This document shows positions 15,420 to 23,688 of a stretch of DNA of 64,000 bases, piece after piece. The stretch's first letter is position 1. Each line of letters opens with the position of its first letter. The notes under the pieces are model-generated. The model was not told the origin of the DNA, made no database searches, and saw nothing but the letters and a program-made list of their open reading frames with translations. This stretch comes from Bacillota bacterium (lineage in GTDB: Bacteria; Bacillota; Clostridia; Christensenellales; UMGS416): assembly GCA_023435705.1 (NCBI GenBank), contig JAEYRH010000009.1, forward strand, positions 124,001-188,000, in the 5' to 3' direction. The translations under genes and the position numbers were made by a program.

Positions 15420-16673
15420 TTGAAATTCAAAGATTTACAAATTGCCGAACCGATCCTGAAAGCTCTGGAAAACGAGCAGTATGACATCCCCACACCCATC
15501 CAGCAGCTTGCAATCCCTCCGGCCTTGGAGGGCCGCGACCTGCTGGGCAGCGCCCAGACCGGCACCGGCAAGACAGCCGCGTTCGCGGTGCCCACACTGC
15601 AACGGCTGAGCCAGACCGCCGCAGGCACAGCGCAACATCGCCACATCCGCTCGCTTGTGCTCACCCCCACAAGGGAGCTCGCCGTGCAGATCTATGAGAG
15701 CTTCTGCACCTACGGGCAGTATACCGGCATCCGCTCCACGGTGATCTTCGGCGGCGTGTCGCAAGCCCCGCAGGAGCAGGCGCTTAAGCGGGGGGTGGAT
15801 ATTTTGGTGGCGACACCGGGCCGGCTCGTGGATCTGATGGGCCAGGGGCTGGTGAACCTGCGCCATGTGGAGATCCTGACGCTGGACGAGGCTGACCGCA
15901 TGCTGGATATGGGCTTCATCCACGATGTGAGAAGAATCGTGGCGCAAGTGCCGGCTCAACGGCAGACGCTGTTTTTTTCCGCCACGATGCCGCCGGAAAT
16001 TGTGGAGATTTCCCAGTCCATCCTGCGCGACCCGGTCAGGATCTCCATCACCCCGGAGACACCGACGGTGGAAGCCATCGATCAGTCTGTCTACTTTGTG
16101 GACAAAGCCAACAAGCGGCAGCTGCTGCTCCACCTGCTGGAAGACGAAACCATCCGCTCGGCCCTCGTGTTCACTCGCACCAAGCACGGTGCGGACCGCG
16201 TGGTGCGGGAGCTCAAAAAGGGTAATGTGCACGCCCAGGCCATCCATGGCGACAAGTCACAGGTGGCGCGGCAAAGAGCCTTGAAAGAGTTTAAGGCCGG
16301 GCACATCCGCGTGCTGGTGGCAACCGACATTGCGGCGCGAGGGCTGGATATCGATGAACTGTCCCACGTGATCAATTATGACCTGCCCAACATCCCTGAG
16401 ACCTATGTGCACCGGATCGGGCGCACCGGCCGGGCAGGCCATGGCGGGGTCGCAATGTCCATGTGTGATTTTGATGAAAAGAAGCTGCTGGCAGACATCG
16501 AAAAGCTCATCGGCAAGCCAATCCCCGTGGTGGAGGGCCATCCCTTCCCGATGATGATCCATGAATCGCTGCCCAAGCCCCAACCGCCGCCCAGGCGCGC
16601 GCAACCGGCGAATGATGGGCAACCCCGCAGGACTGGAAGGCAACCGCATTTTGACGCAAGGAACAGGCGCTGA
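15420..16673 (+). CDS. DEAD-box RNA helicase, RhlE/CshA type
   Basis: A 417-residue helicase with the full motif set: Q motif (FKDLQIAEPILKAL, PTPIQQLAIP), motif I AQTGTGKT (45-52), PTRELA, TPGRL, DEAD in LDEADRMLDMG, SAT in FFSATMP, ARGLDI and HRIGRTGRAG. The tail from about residue 385 is basic with Pro and Gln, typical of RhlE-like proteins. It unwinds RNA duplexes in ribosome assembly or mRNA decay, often at low temperature. The start is TTG with AAGGA 6 bases upstream. An AT-rich terminator follows. Confidence 0.93.
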   Translation: MKFKDLQIAEPILKALENEQYDIPTPIQQLAIPPALEGRDLLGSAQTGTGKTAAFAVPTLQRLSQTAAGTAQHRHIRSLVLTPTRELAVQIYESFCTYGQYTGIRSTVIFGGVSQAPQEQALKRGVDILVATPGRLVDLMGQGLVNLRHVEILTLDEADRMLDMGFIHDVRRIVAQVPAQRQTLFFSATMPPEIVEISQSILRDPVRISITPETPTVEAIDQSVYFVDKANKRQLLLHLLEDETIRSALVFTRTKHGADRVVRELKKGNVHAQAIHGDKSQVARQRALKEFKAGHIRVLVATDIAARGLDIDELSHVINYDLPNIPETYVHRIGRTGRAGHGGVAMSMCDFDEKKLLADIEKLIGKPIPVVEGHPFPMMIHESLPKPQPPPRRAQPANDGQPRRTGRQPHFDARNRR

Positions 16674-16739
16674 ACCGGGCCTCTTTCTGGAGCTGAAAAG
16701 CCATGGCACCATCACTGAATTTCAATAGAGACAATTCTG

Positions 16740-16770
16740 AAGAAAAGCATTGCGTAAATGCTTTTCTTTT
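16740..16770 (+). terminator. Intrinsic terminator of the helicase gene
   Basis: Twelve-base-pair stem AAGAAAAGCATT (16740-16751) with AATGCTTTTCTT (16757-16768), ending in a T-rich arm. Confidence 0.7.
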
Positions 16771-16773
16771 CAT

Positions 16774-16802
16774 GTGCAAACTGACTCAGACTTCTGTATA
16801 AT
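16774..16802 (+). promoter_or_regulatory. Promoter of cysK
   Basis: TATAAT (16797-16802) with a weak -35 GTGCAA (16774-16779) 17 bases upstream; the start codon is 20 bases downstream. Confidence 0.5.
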
Positions 16803-16822
16803 GCTCTCAGGAGTGATGCATT

Positions 16823-17755
16823 ATGGCAAAGATTTTTGAAAGCCTCACCGATCTCATCGGCGGCACGCCACTGCTGGCCCTCAACCGCTACGGCAAGGCC
16901 ATCGGCCTGGAAGCAAGGATCCTGGCGAAGCTGGAATACTTCAACCCCGGCGGCAGCGTGAAGGATCGTATTGGTTATGGGATGATCCTGGATGCGGAGC
17001 AAAACGGCAAGCTCGATGGTGACACGGTGATCGTGGAGTCCACCAGCGGCAACACCGGCATTGGGCTGGCGCTGACCGCCGCAGCCCGTGGCTACCGGCT
17101 GATCCTCACGATGCCGGAAAGCTTCAGTGTGGAGCGCCGCATGATGCTGGCCGCCCTGGGTGCGGAGCTTGTGCTGACACCCTCCGGCGAGGGTATGCAA
17201 GGCGCGGTGAACCGCGCCGCGGAGCTTTGCGCCACGTTGCCAAAGACCTTTATGCCCAGCCAGTTTGACAACCCAGCCAACCCGGCCATGCACCGCCGCA
17301 CCACCGCCGAGGAAATTTGGCGCGACACCGACGGGGCTGTGGATGCCTTTGTGGGCGGCGTGGGCACCGGCGGCACATTGACCGGTGTGGGAGAAGTCTT
17401 GAAGCAGCGCAACCCCGCCATCCACATCGCAGCGGTGGAGCCCTTCGACTCGCCGTTGCTCACTGGCGGCAGGCCCGGCTCCCACAAGCTGCAGGGCATT
17501 GGCGCGAACTTCATCCCCAAGGTGCTGAACCGCGAGATCATCGACGAGGTCTTTGACATCAAGGCGGAAGAGGCCTATGCGGCCTCCCGGTTGGTTGCGC
17601 GTACGGAAGGCTTGCTGGTGGGTATCTCCTCCGGTGCTGCGCTGCACGCCGCCACAGAGCTTGCGAAACGGTCTGAGTTTGCAGGCAAGACAATTGTGGT
17701 TGTGCTGCCGGACACTGGGGAACGGTATTTGTCTACGGAGTTGTATCGGGAGTAA
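16823..17755 (+). CDS. cysK: Cysteine synthase A (O-acetylserine sulfhydrylase)
   Basis: A 310-residue PLP enzyme of fold type II. Lys47 in NPGGSVKDR binds PLP. The substrate loop ESTSGNTGIGLAL, the phosphate-binding glycine loop GVGTGGTLTGVG and the C-terminal GISSGAALHAA are all intact. It makes L-cysteine from O-acetylserine and sulfide in the cytoplasm. AGGAG lies 8 bases before the ATG. No cysE or sulfate genes are adjacent, so it appears to be a stand-alone unit. The MAKIFESLTDLIGGTPLLAL opening is typical of the CysK rather than CysM branch. Confidence 0.95.
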   Translation: MAKIFESLTDLIGGTPLLALNRYGKAIGLEARILAKLEYFNPGGSVKDRIGYGMILDAEQNGKLDGDTVIVESTSGNTGIGLALTAAARGYRLILTMPESFSVERRMMLAALGAELVLTPSGEGMQGAVNRAAELCATLPKTFMPSQFDNPANPAMHRRTTAEEIWRDTDGAVDAFVGGVGTGGTLTGVGEVLKQRNPAIHIAAVEPFDSPLLTGGRPGSHKLQGIGANFIPKVLNREIIDEVFDIKAEEAYAASRLVARTEGLLVGISSGAALHAATELAKRSEFAGKTIVVVLPDTGERYLSTELYRE

Positions 17756-17764
17756 CATTCTCTT

Positions 17765-18020
17765 TCGTCTGTCCTGGGGGTCCGGGGGTTTGCAAGTTCC
17801 GCCGTGACGAAGCGGAAATCCGGGCGACTAGGCTGAGCAACTGTTTGAGGAGGGCAACGCCCGACGAGTTGTTGTCAGCCCGCCCGGATAACGGCTGAGG
17901 AGCGGTCTTGGGAACTTGCCTCCCCCGGTTGGTTTTGGTACTTTTGACACACAAAAGTACATTAACCGCAAATCTTAACCTCACCCCCTTCCTCTCTCCC
18001 ATGGAGAGAGGTGAAAGAAC
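17765..18020 (+). repeat. Non-coding repeat-like intergenic block
   Basis: About 250 bases between cysK and the DUF3842 gene without a supported reading frame. It holds a perfect 9-base inverted repeat, GTACTTTTG (17938-17946) with CAAAAGTAC (17952-17960). It also holds a C/T-rich hairpin CCTCTCTCC/GGAGAGAGG (17991-17999 with 18003-18011) that resembles the blocks at 4327-4356 and 40461-40485. The block ends just before the ribosome site of the next gene. Confidence 0.5.
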
Positions 18021-18028
18021 GGTGAAAT

Positions 18029-18454
18029 ATGAAAATCGCAATCATTGACGGCCAGGGCGGCGGCGTGGGCAGGGCACTGGTCGCAGCCCTCCGGGAGCGG
18101 ATCGGCAGCAGCAGCCCCCACACCATCATAGCCCTAGGCACCAACGCGCTTGCCACCCAAGCGATGCTGAGGGCCGGGGCTGACGAAGGCGCCACCGGTG
18201 AAAACGCCATTGCCGTGAACGCTCCCCATGCCGACATGATCGCCGGACCCATCGGCATCGTGCTGGCCAACGCACTGCTTGGAGAACTCACGCCACGGAT
18301 GGCCGAGGCCATTTCCGCCAGCCCAGCCCAGAAGGTGTTGGTCCCAATGGAGCGCTGCCAGGCCCATGTGGTGGGCACGTCGCCGCAGCCGTTGGGGGCG
18401 CTGGTGGAGCAAGCGGTGGATTATATATTTCAGTCACCTGCCAACCCACGTTGA
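18029..18454 (+). CDS. DUF3842 family protein
   Basis: A 141-residue protein opening MKIAIIDGQGGGVGRALVAA, a glycine-rich nucleotide-binding-like loop that defines the DUF3842 family of Clostridia. Later conserved parts are IALGTNALATQAMLRAGAD, the GPIGIVLANALLGE helix and VPMERCQAHVVG. The fold looks Rossmann-like, but no biochemical role is known to me. Ribosome site GGTGA lies just before the ATG. It marks the left edge of the accessory patch that follows. Confidence 0.85.
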   Translation: MKIAIIDGQGGGVGRALVAALRERIGSSSPHTIIALGTNALATQAMLRAGADEGATGENAIAVNAPHADMIAGPIGIVLANALLGELTPRMAEAISASPAQKVLVPMERCQAHVVGTSPQPLGALVEQAVDYIFQSPANPR

Positions 18455-18500
18455 GACCTCGTGGTATTGATATCAAGGGTGGATAAGTAGGTGTGGAAAG

Positions 18501-18770
18501 CTAGGCAATGACCTTTTCAATCAACCGCCGGACAAGCGGTTCGTCATACTCAGTGATGGCTGTGGGCTGTTTCCGCAAAAACGCGCTCATGTCAGCAATG
18601 CGTTTTCTTACTTCATCCCGCCCGGCGCTTTCCATCTAAACATTTTGTTTCTCTTCACGCAAACTGTAAATTTCTTCGGCGACATCCTCATAGTCGGCTT
18701 TGGAGTTAGCCAACTTCAGATGCTCGGCTTGCAGCTCCTCCAGCCGTTGGCGTTGTTAAGCCGGATAGCC
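18501..18770 (-). pseudogene. Serine recombinase C-terminal remnant
   Basis: On the minus strand one frame reads EELQAEHLKLANSKADYEDV, AEEIYSLREEKQNV, a TAG (18638-18636), then MESAGRDEVRKRIADMSAFL, RKQPTAITEYDEPLVRRLIE and KVIA before a stop at 18501-18503. This is the well-known C-terminal segment of large serine recombinases of integrative elements (the stretch before the YxxKFTVEF tail). It lacks the catalytic domain, carries an internal stop and is cut at its end. It is fused at about 18755-18770 to a tape-measure gene in another frame. Confidence 0.75.
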
Positions 18771-19051
18771 CAAGCCTTGGTGCGACTATCCGATTCGCCG
18801 AAGGAATCCGTGGAGTTTTTCAGTGCCTTTTCCAGCAGACTGATCTTTTCCGTTTGCTCGTCGATCTCACGATTGAGTACCTTATTGCGGGCGGTGACAG
18901 CTTGTATGGAGTTATCCTGTTTATCGAACTGCGAGGCGACCAGCTTCATTTCCGAGCCGAACACCTTGAAATCATGATTGATATCGCGTAGTGCCTTTTT
19001 GAATTCCTTTTCGCCCTCGATCCCGATCTTGAGTCCGAAGTTGTCTGCCAT
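18716..19051 (-). pseudogene. Phage tail tape measure protein, N-terminal remnant
   Basis: The frame begins MADNFGLKIGIEGEKEFKKA and continues LRDINHDFKVFGSEMKLVAS, with QFDKQDNSIQAVTARNKVLN after it. This is the standard start of tape measure proteins of Clostridium and Bacillus siphophages. Real proteins of this family have several hundred to over a thousand residues; this one ends after 111 where it runs into recombinase DNA. It retains an ideal ribosome site (AAGGAGGTGA, 19065-19056) and a terminator upstream. A deletion that joined two mobile-element genes explains it. Confidence 0.8.
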
Positions 19052-19074
19052 ACTGTCACCTCCTTTTAATGGGC

Positions 19075-19104
19075 ATAAAAAAAGAGCAACCGTTCGATTG
19101 CTCT
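19075..19104 (-). terminator. Minus-strand terminator before the tape-measure remnant
   Basis: Reading the minus strand, AGAGCAA (19104-19098) pairs with TTGCTCT (19089-19083) followed by a run of T residues. It would end transcripts from the lipoprotein gene at 19238-21475. Confidence 0.75.
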
Positions 19105-19237
19105 GGGATTGATTGATATTAACGAGTGTGTCAACTCATGACACACAAATTTGAAATTGTCATGCCGTTTGGATTTGTTAGCTTCTGTTACTTCATTTCT
19201 GATCTTCTCTACTAACATTCCAATAACGTAGGGCAAC

Positions 19238-21475
19238 TTACTTCACGAAAGAGATCCCCTCTTTATCTCCCAATTCATTGACTAAGATATCTGCAATCGT
19301 TGCTTGCTTATAGGCAATATATCTGCTTTCGGTCTCCCCTTGAGGCGTCCAATAAGCAAGCCACCCACCGTTTGTCTGGACGTAAGTATTTCCTTCCAAC
19401 AGGGGCAAAAATTCTGCTTTGGCGCCAGAGGTGATCAGAGGTCCTGTAGAAAGATAAAACACATTGTTTCTCATAGCGAAATTTCTGGCAGTATTCGGAT
19501 GCCGGTGCCCTTCATATGCAGAGCTAAATTTAGACCAGTCAGGCATAACGGTGGACGTAAATCCATAACCCGTATAGAGGAAGTAGTTATCCTCAATCAG
19601 CGTGTTCTCCATTCTATGCGTGCCAAAACCTGCGTTGTCCTCGAGCGCGAAGAAGATTTCTATGGGCATGTTTATATAAGCGAATAAGTTGCGCGCATAG
19701 GTGATGTTTTGCTGCAGGACATCATGATATCCTGTATTTTCATTTCCGGTTACCGATGCATTTTCCTGCGGATCCTGATTGGAAACCCCCGCATCGAAGC
19801 ACTGATAAATATAGCAATCCGTGACCGAATAATGATCATAGCTGCCATCGCACTCCACACCATTGCCATAGATAGCAGCTTCGCCGGTATCATATGAATA
19901 ATACTGTATGCTACCGCCTATCCAACCAATCTCACAGAAGCTGACATCAAAGCCCATATCGGAGCCAAAAATAGCGTGCGAGCCACAGTACTTAATGCAT
20001 AAATTGTTAAACACCGCATCGTCCGCGGGAATAATGACGTTCTGTCGTTCTGCGAACTCAATGCTATGATACACCTCGCCCGGATTTCCTTCATCACAAC
20101 GAAGATACAGATCGCCCACAACCTCGGGTCTCTCGTTATAATCGCAGTTATCCATCACGGTATAACGGAAGGGTGCGCCATCATACAAGGTGCTGTCCGC
20201 TTCTGAAAAGAAATCAAGATTCTCCGGCAGCTCCTGTACCAAATTAAAGGGTTGTCCTTGATTTACCGTGGAAACGTATCCATTCAAATATGCCGGATAA
20301 ATCCGGTGCGCATAGGATTCCCCTTCGTTGAATATGATGTTGCCGCAGTCCATCAACTGTTCGGAAAAGTGCCAGATGTTATCTGTTCCATCAACAAGTG
20401 CCCATTTTGAAGGGTCTGCGCCGTTACAGGAGGACGCGTAAATCTTGGGTTTGTCTCCCTCACCATATGCCGAATAGACCACGCCCTTCTGCGCCCAGAG
20501 CTGTCCGCGCCATAGATCGCCACGCTGGAAATACACACCGTCTCCCTCTTTTATAGGAGCGGTGTTTACCTTCTTGAGCGTTGCCCATGCCGTTTCAGGA
20601 CTCTTGCCATCTGCGGTGTCATCACCGCTGCTTGAAGAAATATAGTATGCGGTACCGGTACACGCGAGGCTGTCCATATTTTTGAGGATTCGCAGTTTCA
20701 AGTCATCTGCCTGCTTCAAAAGCGCTTCGTCTTCTTCTGTGAGAACGCGGCTCTGCATAATATTGATGCCCAGAATTTCCGAGTGATATAAACGCATCAC
20801 AGCGGCAATTGCATCTTCTTTCGTTAACTCCGCGTTCAAATGAAAATCCATATTTTCATCGCAGGATAAAAAATGCGTCCGTTGACTCAGATCCATACGC
20901 CGCTGCATGTAGAAAACAGCGGTTGTTGCAACATTACCAACGGAGTCCTGTGATCCATCGGGAAACAAAAGAGACATCTGGCGATCTGCATCAGTTAGGT
21001 ATGGATAATCCCATGATAGTTGGGAGAAAATTAGGTCATAGCTCACTTCGTTTTCAATGCAAAAACCGTAATCGCGCGCATTATAGGTTGTCCAACCGAG
21101 TGCATCGGCAGCCTCCATGATCAGAACCAGCGCATCATCGCGGCGCATGGACCGTGAAGGAAAACCATCCCGATCTACCTTTTCTGTCCATTTAGCTAAT
21201 GATTTATCGTCTTTTTTAGAAATAAACTGGCTTACCATATCATAGAATGATGGAAAATCTGCAGATTTGGTCAAATCGGATAACCAAGCATCCGAAACGA
21301 TACCCATGTTATGCGCTTCCTCGACTTCAGGTAATGAACTAGAAGCAGGCGCTTCGGTTATCGTTGGCGTGTCTGTGGGTGCAATGGTTTCGGTTGGCTC
21401 TGCACTTTGGGCCGAGCAAGCTGTTAGCGAAAGTATACACACTAGAGATAGAATGTAAGAAATACACTTTTTCAT
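19238..21475 (-). CDS. Surface lipoprotein with right-handed parallel beta-helix
   Basis: A 745-residue lipoprotein. The signal peptide ends at LSLTAC (lipobox, Cys20). A Thr/Pro/Glu-rich spacer follows to about residue 50. A helical region (about 55-265) contains two similar stretches with MRRDDALVLIMEAADALGW and ELTKEDAIAAVMRLYHSEI, resembling S-layer-homology-like modules. From about residue 275 (AYYISSSSGDDTADGKSPET) to the end it resembles pectate-lyase-type beta-helix proteins with Asn/Gly/Asp-rich turns. A polysaccharide lyase or binding role is possible; no catalytic set was confirmed. AGGAG is 9 bases before the ATG. The gene is clearly richer in A+T than its neighbours and adjoins the prophage scar, suggesting transfer. 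Confidence 0.75.
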   Translation of the reverse strand: MKKCISYILSLVCILSLTACSAQSAEPTETIAPTDTPTITEAPASSSLPEVEEAHNMGIVSDAWLSDLTKSADFPSFYDMVSQFISKKDDKSLAKWTEKVDRDGFPSRSMRRDDALVLIMEAADALGWTTYNARDYGFCIENEVSYDLIFSQLSWDYPYLTDADRQMSLLFPDGSQDSVGNVATTAVFYMQRRMDLSQRTHFLSCDENMDFHLNAELTKEDAIAAVMRLYHSEILGINIMQSRVLTEEDEALLKQADDLKLRILKNMDSLACTGTAYYISSSSGDDTADGKSPETAWATLKKVNTAPIKEGDGVYFQRGDLWRGQLWAQKGVVYSAYGEGDKPKIYASSCNGADPSKWALVDGTDNIWHFSEQLMDCGNIIFNEGESYAHRIYPAYLNGYVSTVNQGQPFNLVQELPENLDFFSEADSTLYDGAPFRYTVMDNCDYNERPEVVGDLYLRCDEGNPGEVYHSIEFAERQNVIIPADDAVFNNLCIKYCGSHAIFGSDMGFDVSFCEIGWIGGSIQYYSYDTGEAAIYGNGVECDGSYDHYSVTDCYIYQCFDAGVSNQDPQENASVTGNENTGYHDVLQQNITYARNLFAYINMPIEIFFALEDNAGFGTHRMENTLIEDNYFLYTGYGFTSTVMPDWSKFSSAYEGHRHPNTARNFAMRNNVFYLSTGPLITSGAKAEFLPLLEGNTYVQTNGGWLAYWTPQGETESRYIAYKQATIADILVNELGDKEGISFVK

Positions 21476-21859
21476 GAGACTTGGCTCCTAAATATAATCC
21501 TGAATTTCAAGATAAAATCACTCTTGTTTTTTTCTAATACAGCCAACTAAAATTTTCTCTATTATGAGTAGTAAACATCTTCTTAATTAAACTACCACGC
21601 GTTTGCGCTGTCAACATACCAGGCAAAAATATTGCGTAGAACTCAATTGCTTTTGGTGGTGATATATCCCCTTGAACGGATAGAGTCCATAATATTTCTT
21701 TGACTTGTTTCCGAGAACGGATAAACCGTGTGGACTTATTCCCTAGTACGGATATAATATAAAATACACTCAAGACATCAAAATGGACGACTCGTTCCAC
21801 GTTGAGACGGTAGTTTGGATGTGCCAGAACGATTGTCATGCCAGAGGGGGTCAAAGAAA
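21476..21859. other. AT-rich intergenic region with promoter and short tandem similarity
   Basis: No supported gene. Two 25-base units beginning TTGACTTG (21700) and TGGACTTA (21731) are about 70 percent alike at a 31-base offset. ACGGATA occurs at 21676, 21716 and 21747. The second unit contains the promoter of the flavodoxin gene. Confidence 0.4.
21731..21758 (+). promoter_or_regulatory. Promoter of the flavodoxin gene
   Basis: TGGACT (21731-21736) and TATAAT (21753-21758) with a 16-base spacer, about 100 bases before the start codon. Confidence 0.5.
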
Positions 21860-22345
21860 ATGGTTATTGTTTACGAATCAAAAACGGGTTTTACCAAGAA
21901 ATATGCAGACATGCTCTCTGCGAAGACAGCATTACAGGCTTTTCGAGTCAAAGAGCTGGCAAAGGTTCGTCGTGACGAAGAAGTGATTTTTCTCGGATGG
22001 ATGAAAGTCGGAAAAGTTCAAGGTCTTAATAAACTCCAAAAATACAACGTGATCGCTGTTTGCGGATCGGGCACAGGACGAGTCGCTGAGCCCGATACCG
22101 AGACAGTGATCGCTCGGAACGAGATAGAAAACAAACCATTCTTTTATCTGCGCGGCGGATGTTTCCCTTTGAAAGAGATAAGAGGCATGGATAAAATCAT
22201 GCTGTCCATGTTTGTGAAGATTCTGAAAAGCCGTAAAGACAAAGACGAGAAAACCGAAGAATCCATCTCGATCATCGAAAACGGTTTTGATGGCGTAAAT
22301 GAAGAAAATCTCGCGCCTGTGCTTGAATGGCTGGCTGCAAGGTAA
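21860..22345 (+). CDS. Flavodoxin-domain protein
   Basis: A 161-residue protein opening MVIVYESKTGFTKKYADMLS, the FMN phosphate-binding loop of flavodoxin folds in variant form. It continues VIFLGWMKVGKVQGLNKLQK and ends in a long helical, charged segment (KSRKDKDEKTEESISII). Relatives are the short flavodoxin-like proteins often annotated as protoporphyrinogen-oxidase (HemG)-like in Clostridia. It likely carries electrons from FMN, but the partner is unknown. GAGGGGG lies 9 bases upstream of the ATG. It is more AT-rich than the genes to its right and sits at the right end of the 18.5-22.4 kb accessory patch. Confidence 0.8.
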   Translation: MVIVYESKTGFTKKYADMLSAKTALQAFRVKELAKVRRDEEVIFLGWMKVGKVQGLNKLQKYNVIAVCGSGTGRVAEPDTETVIARNEIENKPFFYLRGGCFPLKEIRGMDKIMLSMFVKILKSRKDKDEKTEESISIIENGFDGVNEENLAPVLEWLAAR

Positions 22346-22368
22346 CGGGCATGCACATATCGTGCTAT

Positions 22369-22397
22369 TTGACACCTGCACCCATCCACAGTATAAT
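22369..22397 (+). promoter_or_regulatory. Perfect-consensus promoter of the cobalt/nickel transporter operon
   Basis: TTGACA (22369-22374) and TATAAT (22392-22397), both perfect, with a 17-base spacer. Transcription would start near 22404 and give a leader of about 150 bases. Confidence 0.85.
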
Positions 22398-22403
22398 TCC
22401 AAC

Positions 22404-22537
22404 AGCAGGCGTCATGAAGTCGCCGCGGGGCCAGAAGGCCGATTGAATTCAGTCAGTAGTATTTTTAAGATGAATTTCGCAGCCACGAAGGTTGCTTCGC
22501 CGTTGAAACGGCGTGGGCTTCGGTGGCTTTATTTTTT
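22404..22537 (+). promoter_or_regulatory. Candidate attenuator leader of cbiM
   Basis: The leader between the consensus promoter and cbiM contains a GGCC-AGAA-GGCC hairpin near 22428-22441. It ends in a branched terminator-like structure: outer arms AGCCACGAAG (22481-22490) with CTTCGGTGGCT (22518-22528), inner CGCCGT/ACGGCG (22498-22503 with 22508-22513), then ATTTTTT. A strong promoter followed by a terminator before the first gene implies conditional read-through. No B12 box was seen, so a metal-sensing (NiCo-type) or protein-based switch is more likely than a cobalamin riboswitch. Unconfirmed. Confidence 0.5.
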
Positions 22538-22557
22538 GCCAAAGGATTGATTCCAGT

Positions 22558-23607
22558 ATGCATATGTCCGATGCGTTGATCACCCCGGTGGTGGGCGGTG
22601 TGCTGTGGGCGGGAGCCGCCGCCGCAGCTGGTTATTCTATGCGAAAGCTCAACCGTGACGATCTGATGGAAGGTAAAAAGGTGCCGTTGATGGGCGTGAT
22701 GGGTGCTTTTGTGTTCGCCGCCCAGATGATCAACTTCACCATCCCCGGCACGGGCTCCAGCGGGCATATTGGCGGGGGCCTGCTGCTGGCGGCGATGCTG
22801 GGGCCCCAGGCGGGCTTTTTGACGTTGATGGCAGTGCTGGTGATTCAAGGCCTCTTCTTTGCCGATGGCGGATTGCTGGCTATGGGCTGCAACATCATTA
22901 ATATGGGCTTTTTCTCCTGTTTCGTGGCGTATCCGCTGATCTTCAGACCGATGCTGAGAAAAGGCGCGTCGCCGGGCCGGCTCACGGCAGCGTCGGTGCT
23001 GGCGAGTGTGGCGGGCTTGCAGTTGGGAGCCTTTGCCGTGGTGCTGCAGACGGTTTTGTCTGGCCGCACCGAGCTGCCTTTCGGCGCGTTTGCTCTGGCG
23101 ATGCAGCCCATCCACCTGGCCATTGGCGCGGTGGAGGGCCTGATCACTGCGGCGGTGTTGGTGTTCCTCCACCGGGTGCAGCCGGGAGCCATCACGGGCT
23201 TGCCGGACGCCCGGCTTGCCCGAAGCGGTTTCCCAAAGAAAGCCGTCGCTGTTTTAGCGGCGCTGGCGCTGCTGGTAGGTGGCGGTTTAAGCTGGTTTGC
23301 GTCGGCTAACCCCGACGGCCTGGAGTGGTCGATGGTCAAAACTGCCGGCACAGCGGAGTTGGAGGCTGCAAGCCCGGTGCATGCCGCATTGGGAGGTGTG
23401 CAGGAATCCACTGCGTTTCTGCCTGATTATGGATTCAAAGCCAATGGCGACACTGAAGGCGCAGAAACTGAGGCTCGATGGCCTGCCATGAGCGCCGGCA
23501 CGTCGGTTGCAGGCATTGTGGGCAGCGCCGTCACCCTTGCGCTGGCGGGTCTCGTTGGGTTATTATTGTTCCTGCTCAAACGCCGCAGAAAACAGGCGGC
23601 GGCCTGA
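22558..23607 (+). CDS. cbiM: Nickel/cobalt ECF transporter substrate component CbiM, fused to CbiN/PDGLE domain
   Basis: A 349-residue membrane protein. The N-terminus MHMSDALITPVVGG is the metal-binding opening of CbiM/NikM, where the residue-2 His is a ligand, so the ATG at 22558 must be the start. About six to seven helices follow, with FTIPGTGSSGHIGGGLL as a conserved loop. Residues about 222-345 form the extra domain with SANPDGLEWS (PDGLE/CbiN type) and a final membrane helix, so this protein combines M and N parts. It binds Co2+ or Ni2+ outside and delivers it through the CbiQ/CbiO module encoded next. AAAGGA lies 11 bases upstream. Confidence 0.92.
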   Translation: MHMSDALITPVVGGVLWAGAAAAAGYSMRKLNRDDLMEGKKVPLMGVMGAFVFAAQMINFTIPGTGSSGHIGGGLLLAAMLGPQAGFLTLMAVLVIQGLFFADGGLLAMGCNIINMGFFSCFVAYPLIFRPMLRKGASPGRLTAASVLASVAGLQLGAFAVVLQTVLSGRTELPFGAFALAMQPIHLAIGAVEGLITAAVLVFLHRVQPGAITGLPDARLARSGFPKKAVAVLAALALLVGGGLSWFASANPDGLEWSMVKTAGTAELEAASPVHAALGGVQESTAFLPDYGFKANGDTEGAETEARWPAMSAGTSVAGIVGSAVTLALAGLVGLLLFLLKRRRKQAAA

Positions 23608-23688
23608 GGGCAAGAACCGAACCAAAACCGTGGGGCCGGTCTTTGTGCCGGCCCATTCTATTGCAGACAAATCTAAGGAACAACTGTC

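Noticed and set aside
21534..21854. A 106-codon minus-strand frame in the gap before the flavodoxin gene
   Set aside because: No ribosome site, no recognisable domain, and it overlaps the flavodoxin promoter; not supported as a gene.
22404..22480. Cobalamin riboswitch before cbiM
   Set aside because: No B12-box-like sequence was seen and the leader is shorter than a normal cobalamin aptamer; kept only as an unidentified attenuator.
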